From contig JADBEO010000002.1 of the NCBI GenBank assembly GCA_031316315.1, positions 1-64,000 of the forward strand: 64,000 bases of DNA, given 5' to 3'. The first letter of the stretch is position 1. Each line of letters begins with the position of its first letter. A program made the position numbers and the translations under genes. The stretch is from Chelatococcus sambhunathii. Lineage in GTDB: Bacteria; Pseudomonadota; Alphaproteobacteria; Rhizobiales; Methylopilaceae. Shown here piece after piece: positions 1-8,981 of this stretch. The notes beneath the pieces were generated by a model. That model made no database searches, was not told the origin of the DNA, and saw only the letters and a list, made by a program, of their open reading frames with translations.

Positions 1-37
1 GGTGGGGACTTGGAGCGTAGAGCTCGATTCTAACCGA

Positions 38-76
38 TCCCCACCCTGACCCTCCCCTTTGCAAGGGGAGGGATGC
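38..76. repeat. Family C intergenic palindrome, copy 1
   Basis: The core at 50-72 is a near-perfect palindrome of CCCTCCCC and GGGGAGGG around TTTGCAA. The left flank (CCGATCCCCACCCTGAC) recurs in inverted orientation at 4311-4350. It sits downstream of the minus-strand ATPase gene. Nothing else is seen in positions 1-136. Confidence 0.7.
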
Positions 77-136
77 GGACAACGCCAGCCTCATTCTGAA
101 TGCGTCCCGGATCGCGTTCGCGCGTCCGGCGACGCG

Positions 137-1021
137 TCACATCCCCTCGCGTCCCGCCAGATCCTGGATGAACTGCCAGGCGACGCGGCCCGAGCGGGAG
201 CCGCGCGTGGTCGCCCATTCGAGCGCGTCACGCCGCAGATCCTCGGGCGAGACGTTCAGGCCGAAATGCTCGGCGTAGCCGCTCACCATCGCCAGAAACT
301 CTTCCTGGCTGCAGCGGTGGAAGCCGAGCCAGAGGCCGAAGCGGTCTGACAGCGAGACCTTCTCCTCGACCGCCTCGCCGGGATTGATCGCCGTCGAGCG
401 CTCGTTCTCGATCATCTCGCGCGCGAGCAGGTGGCGGCGGTTGGACGTCGCATAGAACAGCACGTTCTCCGGCCGTCCTTCGATGCCGCCCTCCAGCACC
501 GCCTTCAGCGACTTGTAGGACGTGTCCTCGAGATCGAAGCTGAGGTCGTCGCAGAACAGCAGGAACGGGAAGGGCGCCGCGCGCAGCAGCGACATCAGCG
601 CCGGCAGGGTCTCGATGTCCTCGCGGTGGATCTCGACCAGCTTCAGCTTGGGACGGCCTTCCTCGACCATGGCCTGGGAGACGGTCGCGTGCGCGGCCTT
701 CACCAGCGAGCTTTTGCCCATGCCGCGCGCGCCCCAGAGGAGGGCGTTGTTGGCGGGTTTTCCGCGCGCGAAGCGGAAGGTGTTGTCGAGCAGCGTGTCG
801 CGCGAGCGGTCGATTCCCTTCAGGAGACCCATGTCGACGCGGCTGACCTTTGCGACGGGAGCCAGCCGCCGCTCGGCCGCGCTCCACACGAAGGCGTCGG
901 CCGCCTCGAAGTCCGGGGCCTCCATGCGAGGCGGCGACATGCGCTCCAGCGCGTCGGCGATCCGCGCGAGCAGCGCGTCGCGGGTATCCGTCGCCGGCAT
1001 GGAGTAGAAGGGGTCAGACAC
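137..1021 (-). CDS. DUF815-family AAA+ ATPase
   Basis: The product is 294 aa. Walker A is GARGMGKSS at residues 97-105 and Walker B is FLLFCDDLSF at about 154-163, followed by a C-terminal region typical of DUF815 (YEHFGL and LEWATTRGSRSGR-like stretches). The family is widespread in proteobacteria and its role is unknown; it is probably a cytosolic P-loop ATPase. The start used is GTG at 1021, with an in-frame ATG at 1000 as an alternative; neither has a convincing Shine-Dalgarno sequence. It is divergent from yajC, and this ATPase is often found beside yajC in Rhizobiales (from memory). Confidence 0.88.
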   Translation of the reverse strand: MSDPFYSMPATDTRDALLARIADALERMSPPRMEAPDFEAADAFVWSAAERRLAPVAKVSRVDMGLLKGIDRSRDTLLDNTFRFARGKPANNALLWGARGMGKSSLVKAAHATVSQAMVEEGRPKLKLVEIHREDIETLPALMSLLRAAPFPFLLFCDDLSFDLEDTSYKSLKAVLEGGIEGRPENVLFYATSNRRHLLAREMIENERSTAINPGEAVEEKVSLSDRFGLWLGFHRCSQEEFLAMVSGYAEHFGLNVSPEDLRRDALEWATTRGSRSGRVAWQFIQDLAGREGM

Positions 1022-1104
1022 GAGAACGATCCGAGGCAGGGGGATTGGAAGCCGCGTAGGTAGCCCCGCGCTCGCCGGTCGTCCACCGGCCTCCGTCCCG
1101 TGAT

Positions 1105-1132
1105 TTGCTTTCGGCAGGGCCGTGGCTATAGT
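1105..1132 (+). promoter_or_regulatory. Sigma-70-type promoter for yajC-secDF
   Basis: TTGCTT (1105-1110) and TATAGT (1127-1132) are separated by 16 bp, about 100 bp before the yajC start, in the gap between divergent genes. Position and match are good but no start site is known. Confidence 0.5.
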
Positions 1133-1235
1133 CCGCGCCGCTCGCCGGGGGCCATGCTTCCGGCGCGATGAGACGTCGGCCGGCCTTCAGCGCGCGGGCG
1201 TGACGAAGACACCCCCGAAGCGTGGATTGAAGACG

Positions 1236-1580
1236 ATGTTCGTGACGCCAGCCTTCGCCCAAGGCGCCCCGGCCGCCGCCCCCGGAGGCGCGGACTTCCT
1301 GATCCAGCTGCTGCCGTTCCTGCTGATCTTCGTGATCATGTACTTCCTGATCCTGCGCCCGCAGCAGAAGCGCGTGAAAGAACATCGGGAGATGATCAAG
1401 AACGTGCGTCGCGGCGACACCATCGTCACCGCCGGCGGGATCATCGCCAAGGTGGTCAAGGTGACCGACGATTCGGAGGTCCAGATCGAGATCGCCGACA
1501 ACGTGCGCGCCCGGCTGTCCCGCGCGATGATCTCCGAGGTCAAGACGAAGGGCGAACCGGTCAAGACCGACGGCGCCTGA
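1236..1580 (+). CDS. yajC: Preprotein translocase subunit YajC
   Basis: The product is 114 aa. It has one N-terminal membrane segment (about residues 26-45, LPFLLIFVIMYFLIL) followed by the conserved RPQQKRVKEHREM stretch and a small cytoplasmic beta domain containing GDTIVTAGGIIAKV, all hallmarks of YajC. YajC joins SecDF in the inner membrane and assists Sec-dependent export. A longer in-frame start at 1122 is possible, but the ATG at 1236 gives the usual family length. It leads an operon with secD (gap 68 bp) and secF. Confidence 0.95.
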   Translation: MFVTPAFAQGAPAAAPGGADFLIQLLPFLLIFVIMYFLILRPQQKRVKEHREMIKNVRRGDTIVTAGGIIAKVVKVTDDSEVQIEIADNVRARLSRAMISEVKTKGEPVKTDGA

Positions 1581-1648
1581 TATAGACCTTCCCGATTCCG
1601 GAAGGCCCGTCCGGCCGCAGGCGGCCGTGAAAGCGATCGAACGCATCC

Positions 1649-3265
1649 ATGCTCTACATCTCGAAGTGGAAGACGATCGGGGTCATCGCCCTCTGTCTGT
1701 TGGGCGTCCTCCTCGCTCTGCCGAACGTCCTGCCGAGCCATGTGCGCGCCCAGTATCCGAGCTGGTTCCCGGCGCGGACCATCGTGCTCGGCCTCGACCT
1801 GCAGGGCGGCGTGCAGCTTCTGCTCGAGGGCGACGCCGACAAGTTCCGTGAGGAACGGCGCAAGCAGCTGCTGGAGGACGTCCGCCGCGTGCTGGTGCGC
1901 GACGGCCGGATCGGCACGACCGGCATCGCCCAGAATGGCGACGTGGTGCGCGCGACGCTGCGCAACCCGTCCGATATGCAGGCGGCGCTCGAGAAGCTGA
2001 GGACGCTCGCCGTGCCGGCGACGCAGTCCATGTTCGCCGGCCCCGGGCCCGTCGACGTCGACGTCGCGCAGGACGGCGACAACGCCGTCATCGCGAAGCT
2101 CAATGATCAGGGCCTCGCCGCCCGCATCCGCGCGGCGGTCGGCCAGTCGCTCGAGGTGGTGCGCAAGCGCGTCGACATCCTCGGCACGACCGAACCGTCG
2201 ATCCAGCAGCAGGGCGCCGACCGCATTCTCGTACAGGTGCCGGGCTACAACGACCCGACCCGCCTGAAGGAAATCCTCGGCACCACCGCGAAGATGGAGT
2301 TCCGGCTGGTCGACCAGTCGGTGCCGGTCGAGCAGGCGCTCGCCGGGCGGCCGCCGGAGGGCTCGGAGATCCTGCAGGAGGACGTCGGCGGCGGCCAGAC
2401 CCGGCCGATCCTCGTCGAGAAGCGCGTAATGGTTTCGGGCGCCGACCTCACCGGCGCGACCCCCGGTTTCGACCAGCGCACGCGCGAGCCGATCGTCCAG
2501 TTCCAGTTCAACAATCAGGGCGCGCGGGCCTTCGGGCAGGTGACGACGGCGAATGTCGGAAAACCCTTCGCCATCATCCTCGACGGCAAGGTGATCTCGG
2601 CGCCGCGCATCAACGAGCCGATCACCGGCGGCCAAGGCCAGATCTCGGGCAACTTCTCGGTCGAGAGCGCGAACAACCTGTCGGTCCAGCTGCGCTCGGG
2701 CGCGCTGCCGATCGAGTTCAAGATCGCCGAGGAGCGGACCGTCGGTCCCGGTCTCGGCCAGGACTCGATCGACGCCGGAACCAAGGCGACGATCTATGCG
2801 GCGATCTTCGTGGTGCTGTTCATGTTCGCGACCTACGGCGTGTTCGGCTTCATCGCCAACCTCGCGCTGATCATCCACGTCGTCTTCATCTTCGCGCTGA
2901 TGTCGCTGCTCGGAGCGACGCTGACGCTGCCCGGCATCGCCGGCATCGTGCTGACGATTGGCACGGCGGTCGATTCGAACGTGCTGATCTACGAGCGCAT
3001 CCGCGAGGAGTTCCGCTCCGGCCGCAGCATGATCTCGTCGATCGAAGGCGGGTTCAATCACGCCTTCGCGGTGATCATCGATTCCAACTCGACCATGGCC
3101 ATCGCCGCGATCATCCTGTTCCTCTTGGGATCCGGCCCGGTCAAGGGCTTCGCGGTGGTGTTCATCCTGGGCATTCTGACCACCGTCATCACCGCGGTGA
3201 CCATGACGCGGATGATGATCGCGCTGTGGTATCGCAGCACCCGTCCGCAGACGCTGCCGTTCTGA
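1649..3265 (+). CDS. secD: Protein translocase subunit SecD
   Basis: The product is 538 aa. It has an N-terminal membrane helix (residues about 7-25), a large periplasmic P1 region starting with the conserved GLDLQGG motif, a second conserved periplasmic part (FGQVTTANVGKPFAIILDG, then ISGNFSVESANNLS), and five C-terminal membrane segments ending near LWYRSTRP. SecD works with SecF and YajC, using the proton gradient to pull substrates across the inner membrane. The start at the ATG 1649 gives MLYISKWK, typical of alphaproteobacterial SecD. secF follows after 12 bp. Confidence 0.97.
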   Translation: MLYISKWKTIGVIALCLLGVLLALPNVLPSHVRAQYPSWFPARTIVLGLDLQGGVQLLLEGDADKFREERRKQLLEDVRRVLVRDGRIGTTGIAQNGDVVRATLRNPSDMQAALEKLRTLAVPATQSMFAGPGPVDVDVAQDGDNAVIAKLNDQGLAARIRAAVGQSLEVVRKRVDILGTTEPSIQQQGADRILVQVPGYNDPTRLKEILGTTAKMEFRLVDQSVPVEQALAGRPPEGSEILQEDVGGGQTRPILVEKRVMVSGADLTGATPGFDQRTREPIVQFQFNNQGARAFGQVTTANVGKPFAIILDGKVISAPRINEPITGGQGQISGNFSVESANNLSVQLRSGALPIEFKIAEERTVGPGLGQDSIDAGTKATIYAAIFVVLFMFATYGVFGFIANLALIIHVVFIFALMSLLGATLTLPGIAGIVLTIGTAVDSNVLIYERIREEFRSGRSMISSIEGGFNHAFAVIIDSNSTMAIAAIILFLLGSGPVKGFAVVFILGILTTVITAVTMTRMMIALWYRSTRPQTLPF

Positions 3266-3277
3266 GGGAGAGGCCAG

Positions 3278-4255
3278 ATGAAACTCCTCCGCCTCTTCCC
3301 CGACGACTCGAAGTTCCGCTTCGTCCGCTGGCGCGTCGTCACCTTCCCGTTCTCGGCGGCCGTCGCCGTGCTGACGCTCGTGCTGTTCATGACGGCGGGC
3401 CTGAATTTCGGCATCGACTTCACCGGCGGCACGCTGATCGAGATGCAGGCGAAGTCCGGCCACGCCGACCTCGCCAAGGTCCGCGAGACCGCGCACGCCT
3501 TCAACGCCGGCGAGGTCGAGGTTCAGGAGTTCGGCTCGGGCGGCCAGGTGTCGCTGCGCTTCCGGACCCAGCCGGGCGGCCAGGAGGCTCAGAACAAGCT
3601 GGTCGCCGAGGTCCGCAAGACGTTCGAGTCCGAATACGACATCCGTCGCGACGAGACGGTCGGGCCGCGCGTCTCGGGCGAACTGGTGCAGGCCGGCACG
3701 CTCGGCGTCGTGCTCTCGATCCTCGCGGTTCTCGGCTATCTCTGGTTCCGCTTCGAGATGAACCTCGCCATCGGCGCGGTCATCGGCACGCTGCACGACA
3801 TCGTGCTCACGGTCGGGTTCTTCCTGATCACGCGGGAAGAGTTCAACATGACGTCGATCGCCGCGATCCTGACGATCGTCGGCTACTCGCTCAACGAGAC
3901 GGTCGTGGTGTTCGACCGCACCCGCGAGCTCCTGAGAAAATACAAGAACATCCCGACGGAAGAGCTTCTGGATCTTTCGATTAATCACACCATGTCGCGC
4001 ACGGTGATGACCGCCACCACGACGGCGCTCTCTCTCCTCGCGCTGGTGCTGTTCGGCGGGCAGGCGATCCAGGGCTTCGCCAATGTGATGCTGTTCGGCG
4101 TCATCATCTGCACCTACTCGGCGATCTTCGTCTCGACCCCGATGCTGATCTATCTCGGGGTGAAGACCTCGGCGCGCGCCGCCGCCGAGGACAAGGCCGA
4201 CAAGGCCATGCGGGAAGCCGCCCAGCGCCGCTCCGCCGCGCCGACGGCGGGGTAG
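3278..4255 (+). CDS. secF: Protein translocase subunit SecF
   Basis: The product is 325 aa. The layout is helix 1 (about 22-40), the conserved FGIDFTGGTLIEM motif opening the periplasmic domain, VGPRVSGEL, and five C-terminal helices including SLNETVVVFDRTRE. The C-terminus is a charged, Ala-rich tail. It partners SecD in the SecDF-YajC complex. A Shine-Dalgarno-like GAGGGAGAGG lies just before the ATG. It is the last gene of the yajC-secD-secF operon; no clear terminator is seen, only palindromic repeats downstream. Confidence 0.97.
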   Translation: MKLLRLFPDDSKFRFVRWRVVTFPFSAAVAVLTLVLFMTAGLNFGIDFTGGTLIEMQAKSGHADLAKVRETAHAFNAGEVEVQEFGSGGQVSLRFRTQPGGQEAQNKLVAEVRKTFESEYDIRRDETVGPRVSGELVQAGTLGVVLSILAVLGYLWFRFEMNLAIGAVIGTLHDIVLTVGFFLITREEFNMTSIAAILTIVGYSLNETVVVFDRTRELLRKYKNIPTEELLDLSINHTMSRTVMTATTTALSLLALVLFGGQAIQGFANVMLFGVIICTYSAIFVSTPMLIYLGVKTSARAAAEDKADKAMREAAQRRSAAPTAG

Positions 4256-4310
4256 GCGCAGCTCGAACGAAGGCGTCAGGGCAGTACGCAGTCCTTGCAC
4301 GGTCTGGCGC

Positions 4311-4350
4311 TATCCTCCCTTTGCAAAGGGGGGGCAAGGTGGGGATCGGT
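4311..4350. repeat. Family C intergenic palindrome, copy 2
   Basis: The core at 4314-4334 is CCTCCCTTTGCAAAGGG followed by more G. The flank GGTGGGGATCGGTCAG is the inverted counterpart of the flank of copy 1 (38-76). It lies in the secF-thiE gap (4256-4441), which holds no gene. Confidence 0.65.
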
Positions 4351-4393
4351 CAGAACTGAGCGGCATCCTGGCGCGTCGAGATCCACGCCCGGC

Positions 4394-4433
4394 GCTTCCC
4401 ACCCAACCATCCCCTCGGAGAGGGGAGGGATCC
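4394..4433. repeat. Family C intergenic palindrome, copy 3
   Basis: CCCCTC (4411-4416) and GAGGGG (around 4419-4425) form a short hairpin within a stretch that also matches the repeat at 12651-12710 (GGATCCCTCC and GAGGGGAGGG in the opposite order). It sits immediately beyond the thiE stop codon and could also act as a weak transcript end. Confidence 0.5.
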
Positions 4434-4441
4434 GGAGACGC

Positions 4442-5053
4442 TCACGCCGCCTCGCGGGTCGCCTCGATCCACTCGCGGGCGCGCGCCTCCGGGTCGGCGG
4501 CGCCGGTCACGTCGTTCACCACCGCGACAATGTCCGCCCCTGCCTGAAGGCACTGGCGGGCGCGGTCGGGGTTGAGGCCGCCGATCGCGACGAGCGGGCG
4601 GTCGCCGATCAGCCGCTTCCATTCGCCGATCCGCTCGAGGCCCTGCGGCGCGAACGGCATCTGCTTCAGGATCGTCGGCCAGATCGGCCCGAGCGCGACA
4701 TGGTGCGGGCCGAAGGACAGCGCTCGGTCGAGCTCGTCATGGGTGTGGGTCGAGACGCCAAGCTTCAGCCCGGCCCGGCGTATGGCGCCGATGTCAGCCC
4801 CGTCGAGATCCTCCTGGCCGAGATGCAGGAACTGCGCCTTCTCGTCGATCGCGATCTCCCAATAGTCGTTGACCACGAGGTTCGCGCCCGCCTTCGCGCA
4901 GAGGTCGAGCGACGTGCGGACGTCGGCGCGCAGCACGTCCGCAGGCTTGTCCTTCACGCGCAGCTGGATGAGCCGTGCTCCGGCCGAGAGCATGCGCCGC
5001 ACCCAGTCGGCGCTGTCGACGACGGGATAGAACGGATCGAGGCGGTGGGTCAT
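4442..5053 (-). CDS. thiE: Thiamine-phosphate synthase-type protein ThiE
   Basis: The product is 203 aa with a TIM-barrel fold. Motifs seen are QLRVKDK (about residues 30-36), VVNDYW, LHLGQEDL, GVSTHTHDEL, GPHHVALGPIWPT and VAIGGLNPDRA, the normal order for ThiE. It couples the thiazole phosphate to the hydroxymethylpyrimidine pyrophosphate to give thiamine phosphate. The ATG at 5053 (MTHRLDPFYP) is used; upstream in-frame codons run into a repeat. It is the last gene of thiO-thiS-thiG-thiE but is separated from thiG by a 118-bp palindromic element. Confidence 0.92.
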   Translation of the reverse strand: MTHRLDPFYPVVDSADWVRRMLSAGARLIQLRVKDKPADVLRADVRTSLDLCAKAGANLVVNDYWEIAIDEKAQFLHLGQEDLDGADIGAIRRAGLKLGVSTHTHDELDRALSFGPHHVALGPIWPTILKQMPFAPQGLERIGEWKRLIGDRPLVAIGGLNPDRARQCLQAGADIVAVVNDVTGAADPEARAREWIEATREAA

Positions 5054-5080
5054 CGACACATCAATGTTGGATGAGCGGAG

Positions 5081-5198
5081 TGCGTGCTTCGAGACGGCCC
5101 TGCGGGCCTCCTCAGCATGAGGAGGAAGGTGCGGACATGCCAATCTCCGCGCGCCTCATGCTGAGGAGCGCGCTTTAGCGCGCGTCTCGAAGCACGCA
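5081..5198. repeat. Family A long inverted repeat between thiG and thiE
   Basis: The outer arms are a perfect 16-bp inverted repeat, TGCGTGCTTCGAGACG (5081-5096) and its complement (5183-5198). Inside are two smaller palindromes, CCTCAGCATGAGG-like at about 5110-5123 and CCTCATGCTGAGG at 5154-5166. The whole could fold as a cruciform or a branched RNA. This type of element (cttcgagac ... cctcagcatgagg) is common between genes in Rhizobiales genomes. It lies inside the thi operon. Confidence 0.8.
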
Positions 5199-5219
5199 GT
5201 TCGTCGATGCAGCCGAACC

Positions 5220-5999
5220 TCACCCGAACGTCGCCCGGCCGAAGACCGGCGTCGAGGGGGCGGCCATGTCGCGCGGCTCGATCGGCACGGCGAGGAAACC
5301 TTCCCGTCCGGCCTCGATCGCCTTGCCGAAGGCGCGCGCCATGCCGACGGGGTCGCCGGCCTTTGAGACGGCGGTGTTGAGCAGGATGGCGTCGTAGCCG
5401 AGCTCCATCGCCTCGGCCGCGTGGCTCGGTCGGCCGATCCCCGCGTCGACGACGAGCGGAACGTCCGGGAAATGCGCGCGCAACGAGCGGAGGGCGTAGA
5501 CGTCGTTCAGCCCCATACCGGTGCCGATCGGCGCGCCCCAGGGCATCAGCACCTGGCAGCCCGCCTCCAGCAGTTTTTCGGCCGCCACGAGGTCGGCGGT
5601 GGTGTAGGGGAAGACCTGAAAGCCGTCGTCGGAAAGGATCTTGGCCGCCTCGACGAGGCCGAAGACGTCGGGCTGCAGCGTGTCGGCGTCGCCGATCACC
5701 TCGAGCTTGACCCAGGGCGTGCCAAACACCTCGCGCGCCATCTGCGCCGTGGTGACGGCCTCCTGAACCGAATGGCAGCCGGCGGTGTTCGGCAGCACCT
5801 TGCAGCCGAGGCCCTGGATGAGGCCCCAAAAATCCTGGCCTTCGCGCAGGCGGCCGGATTCGCGTCGCAGCGACACGGTGACGATCTCCGCACCGGAGGC
5901 GCGCACGGCTTCGGCGAGGACCTGGGGGGATGGGTACTGCGCCGTGCCGAGCAGCAGGCGGGAGGAGATTTCGGTTCCGTAGAAGGAAAGCTTGTCCAT
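5220..5999 (-). CDS. thiG: Thiazole synthase ThiG
   Basis: The product is 259 aa, of normal family length. The motifs [41 protein letters not shown], the Schiff-base lysine in [19 protein letters not shown] and [18 protein letters not shown] are in the expected order. It builds the thiazole ring from DXP, dehydroglycine and ThiS thiocarboxylate. The ATG at 5999 is preceded by GGTGAGGAAC. A GTG at 6008 overlaps the thiS stop codon and is an alternative start. It follows thiS directly, so it is probably translationally coupled. Confidence 0.96.
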   Translation of the reverse strand: MDKLSFYGTEISSRLLLGTAQYPSPQVLAEAVRASGAEIVTVSLRRESGRLREGQDFWGLIQGLGCKVLPNTAGCHSVQEAVTTAQMAREVFGTPWVKLEVIGDADTLQPDVFGLVEAAKILSDDGFQVFPYTTADLVAAEKLLEAGCQVLMPWGAPIGTGMGLNDVYALRSLRAHFPDVPLVVDAGIGRPSHAAEAMELGYDAILLNTAVSKAGDPVGMARAFGKAIEAGREGFLAVPIEPRDMAAPSTPVFGRATFG

Positions 6000-6004
6000 G
6001 TTCC

Positions 6005-6202
6005 TCACCCGCCCTGCCGCGGCGCGACGATCTCAATGCGGTCGCCGTCCTTGAGCGCGCGGCCGGCGCGCGCAGCCGCGGGCACGAAGGCGCCGTTGAC
6101 CGCCGTCGCGACGACGGCGTCGCCATAGTCGAGCGCTGCGAGCGCGCCCGTCAGGTCCTCGGCCTCGACCTCAAGAGGCGAGCCGTTGACGATCAGCTTC
6201 AC
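6005..6202 (-). CDS. thiS: Sulfur carrier protein ThiS
   Basis: The product is 65 aa with a ubiquitin-like fold and the essential C-terminal Gly-Gly (ends PRQGG). It carries sulfur as a thiocarboxylate to ThiG. VNGAFVPA and [16 protein letters not shown] are the family signatures. It overlaps the end of thiO by 32 bp and abuts thiG. No thiF adenylyltransferase is present in the operon, so ThiS must be activated by a protein encoded elsewhere (inference). Confidence 0.95.
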   Translation of the reverse strand: MKLIVNGSPLEVEAEDLTGALAALDYGDAVVATAVNGAFVPAAARAGRALKDGDRIEIVAPRQGG

Positions 6203-7169
6203 TGCTCTTCTCCAGTTCGAACACGGCGTCCGCCGCGAGCCGCCCGAAGGTCGGCGACAGCAGAAAACCGTTGCGATAGAGCCCGTTCACCCGAACCACG
6301 CGGCCGTCCCGGACGACGCGCGGCAGATTGTCGGGAAACGAAGGGCGCACCTCGGCGCATGTCTCCACCACCTCGGCCTCCCCGAAGGCGGAATGGAGCG
6401 CGTAAGCGCCATTGATCAGTTCGACGGCCGAGCGGGCGGAAATCTTCGCCCGCGACGCGCTCTCGATCGCGGTCGCTCCGATCATGAAAACATGATCCGC
6501 GCGCGGGATGACATAAAGCGCGATGCGCGGATGGAGCAGGCGGACCGGCCGCTTGAGGCTCACCTCGTCGGTCCTCAGCAGCACCATCTCGCCGCGCACG
6601 CCGCGAAGCTCCTTGAGCGCGTCGCGCGCGCCGAAGCCGCGGCAGTCGACGACCGCGTCGGCGTCGATATCGTCGGGATTGGCCGCCGCGCCGAGGCGGA
6701 TGCGTCCGCCGAGCGCCTCGAAGCGGCGCTGAAGGGCCGGCAGGGCCGCGCGCGGGTCGACATGGGCTTCCTCGGGGAAAAACAGCGCGCGCTCGAATCG
6801 TCCGGCGAGGTCCGGCTCGAGTTCGGCGACGCGGGCGGCGTCAGCCCATTCGAAATGATCGGTGCGGCGGGAAAAGCGGGACAGCTCCGCCTGGTCCCGC
6901 CGGGAGGCGACGACCAGGGTGCCCTCGACCGCGACTTCGTCGATCTGGCGCGGCCACCAGTCCAGCGCCTCAGGTCCGAGGCGCGCAGCCTCCTCCTCGC
7001 CGGTCTCGGCCTCGCACCATGGCGCGATCATGCCGCCGGCGGCCCAGGCGCAGGCGCTTTCGCCAAGGCGCGCGCCGCGCTCCAGCACCTCGACCGAGGC
7101 GCCGCGTTCGGCCAGATGGATCGCCGTGACGAGGCCGGCGACGCCGGCGCCCACGACAACAACGCGCAT
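6171..7169 (-). CDS. thiO: Glycine oxidase ThiO (FAD-dependent)
   Basis: The product is 332 aa. The N-terminal dinucleotide-binding motif is VVVVGAGVAGLVTAIHLAERG (about residues 3-23), with the D-amino-acid-oxidase-like stretches ESACAWAAGGMIAPWCE and, near the C-terminus, VNGLYRNGFLLSPTFG. ThiO oxidises glycine to dehydroglycine for ThiG. The ATG at 7169 has a GAGGG Shine-Dalgarno sequence 8 bp upstream; in-frame codons further up run through the leader. It is the first gene after the TPP riboswitch. Confidence 0.95.
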   Translation of the reverse strand: MRVVVVGAGVAGLVTAIHLAERGASVEVLERGARLGESACAWAAGGMIAPWCEAETGEEEAARLGPEALDWWPRQIDEVAVEGTLVVASRRDQAELSRFSRRTDHFEWADAARVAELEPDLAGRFERALFFPEEAHVDPRAALPALQRRFEALGGRIRLGAAANPDDIDADAVVDCRGFGARDALKELRGVRGEMVLLRTDEVSLKRPVRLLHPRIALYVIPRADHVFMIGATAIESASRAKISARSAVELINGAYALHSAFGEAEVVETCAEVRPSFPDNLPRVVRDGRVVRVNGLYRNGFLLSPTFGRLAADAVFELEKSSEADRQRLAS

Positions 7170-7177
7170 GTCCAACT

Positions 7178-7204
7178 CCCTCGGCTCCAAGCGCCGTGAG
7201 AGGG
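7178..7204 (-). promoter_or_regulatory. Hairpin sequestering the thiO ribosome binding site
   Basis: On the transcript, CCCTC (7204-7200) can pair with the GAGGG Shine-Dalgarno sequence (7182-7178), with GGC/GCC pairing inside the loop. The Shine-Dalgarno sequence is 8 nt from the thiO ATG. This is the expected expression platform of a translation-type TPP riboswitch. The pairing is read from sequence; the switching is inferred. Confidence 0.6.
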
Positions 7205-7252
7205 CCATGACATGGTTCGGGGACATCTGCGCGGCCCCTGCGGGAAGCCAAG

Positions 7253-7347
7253 CGCTCGTCCGTCCCTTCGCCGGCATGACCCGGATCAGGTTCTAAGGGT
7301 CCGGCGCTTCGCGCCGTCTCAGCCCGTCTCCGGGCACCCCTCGGATG
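7253..7347 (-). promoter_or_regulatory. TPP riboswitch (Thi box) upstream of thiO
   Basis: Read on the minus strand, the conserved parts come in order: GAGGGGTGCCC, GGGCTGAGA, a variable P3-like stem (GGCGCGAAGCGCC), CCTTAGAACCTGATCCGGGT, and CATGCCGGCGAAGGGA. P1 can close as TCCG with CGGA. Known class: thiamine-pyrophosphate aptamer that shuts down thi genes when TPP is abundant. It lies 84-178 nt before the thiO ATG. Confidence 0.96.
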
Positions 7348-7354
7348 TCACAGG

Positions 7355-7383
7355 ACTGTGGTGATGGGGCGGGGCGCTGTCAA
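7355..7383 (-). promoter_or_regulatory. Promoter of the thi operon
   Basis: On the minus strand, TTGACA (7383-7378), a 17-bp spacer and CACAGT (7360-7355) precede the aptamer. The predicted start near 7348 falls at the first base of riboswitch stem P1. The -35 is consensus and the -10 is weak. Confidence 0.6.
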
Positions 7384-7395
7384 CCGGCGGGACCT

Positions 7396-8851
<1,456 letters not shown>

Positions 8852-8896
8852 TGTCGCGCATCACGATGCGCCGCCAAAGTTCTGAATTGTAACAGC

Positions 8897-8902
8897 TATA
8901 AT
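8897..8902 (+). promoter_or_regulatory. Candidate -10 element for the siderophore-interacting protein gene
   Basis: A perfect TATAAT sits in an AT-rich patch (about 8878-8915) that stands out from the GC-rich surroundings, about 80 bp before the start. No good -35 is seen at 16-18 bp, which would fit a regulated promoter. No convincing RirA or Irr operator is visible. Confidence 0.4.
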
Positions 8903-8981
8903 CTTTAATGGTTTGCTTGCCTTGAGATCGAGCCAGCGGCTATCAGCGCACTGAATGCAGTCGCCGCGTCGGAGGCGCCAC

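Noticed and set aside
1187..4300. A 1037-codon open frame antisense to yajC-secD-secF
   Set aside because: It mirrors three well-identified genes, has an Arg/Asp/Glu-rich composition typical of antisense frames in high-GC DNA, and contains no motif.
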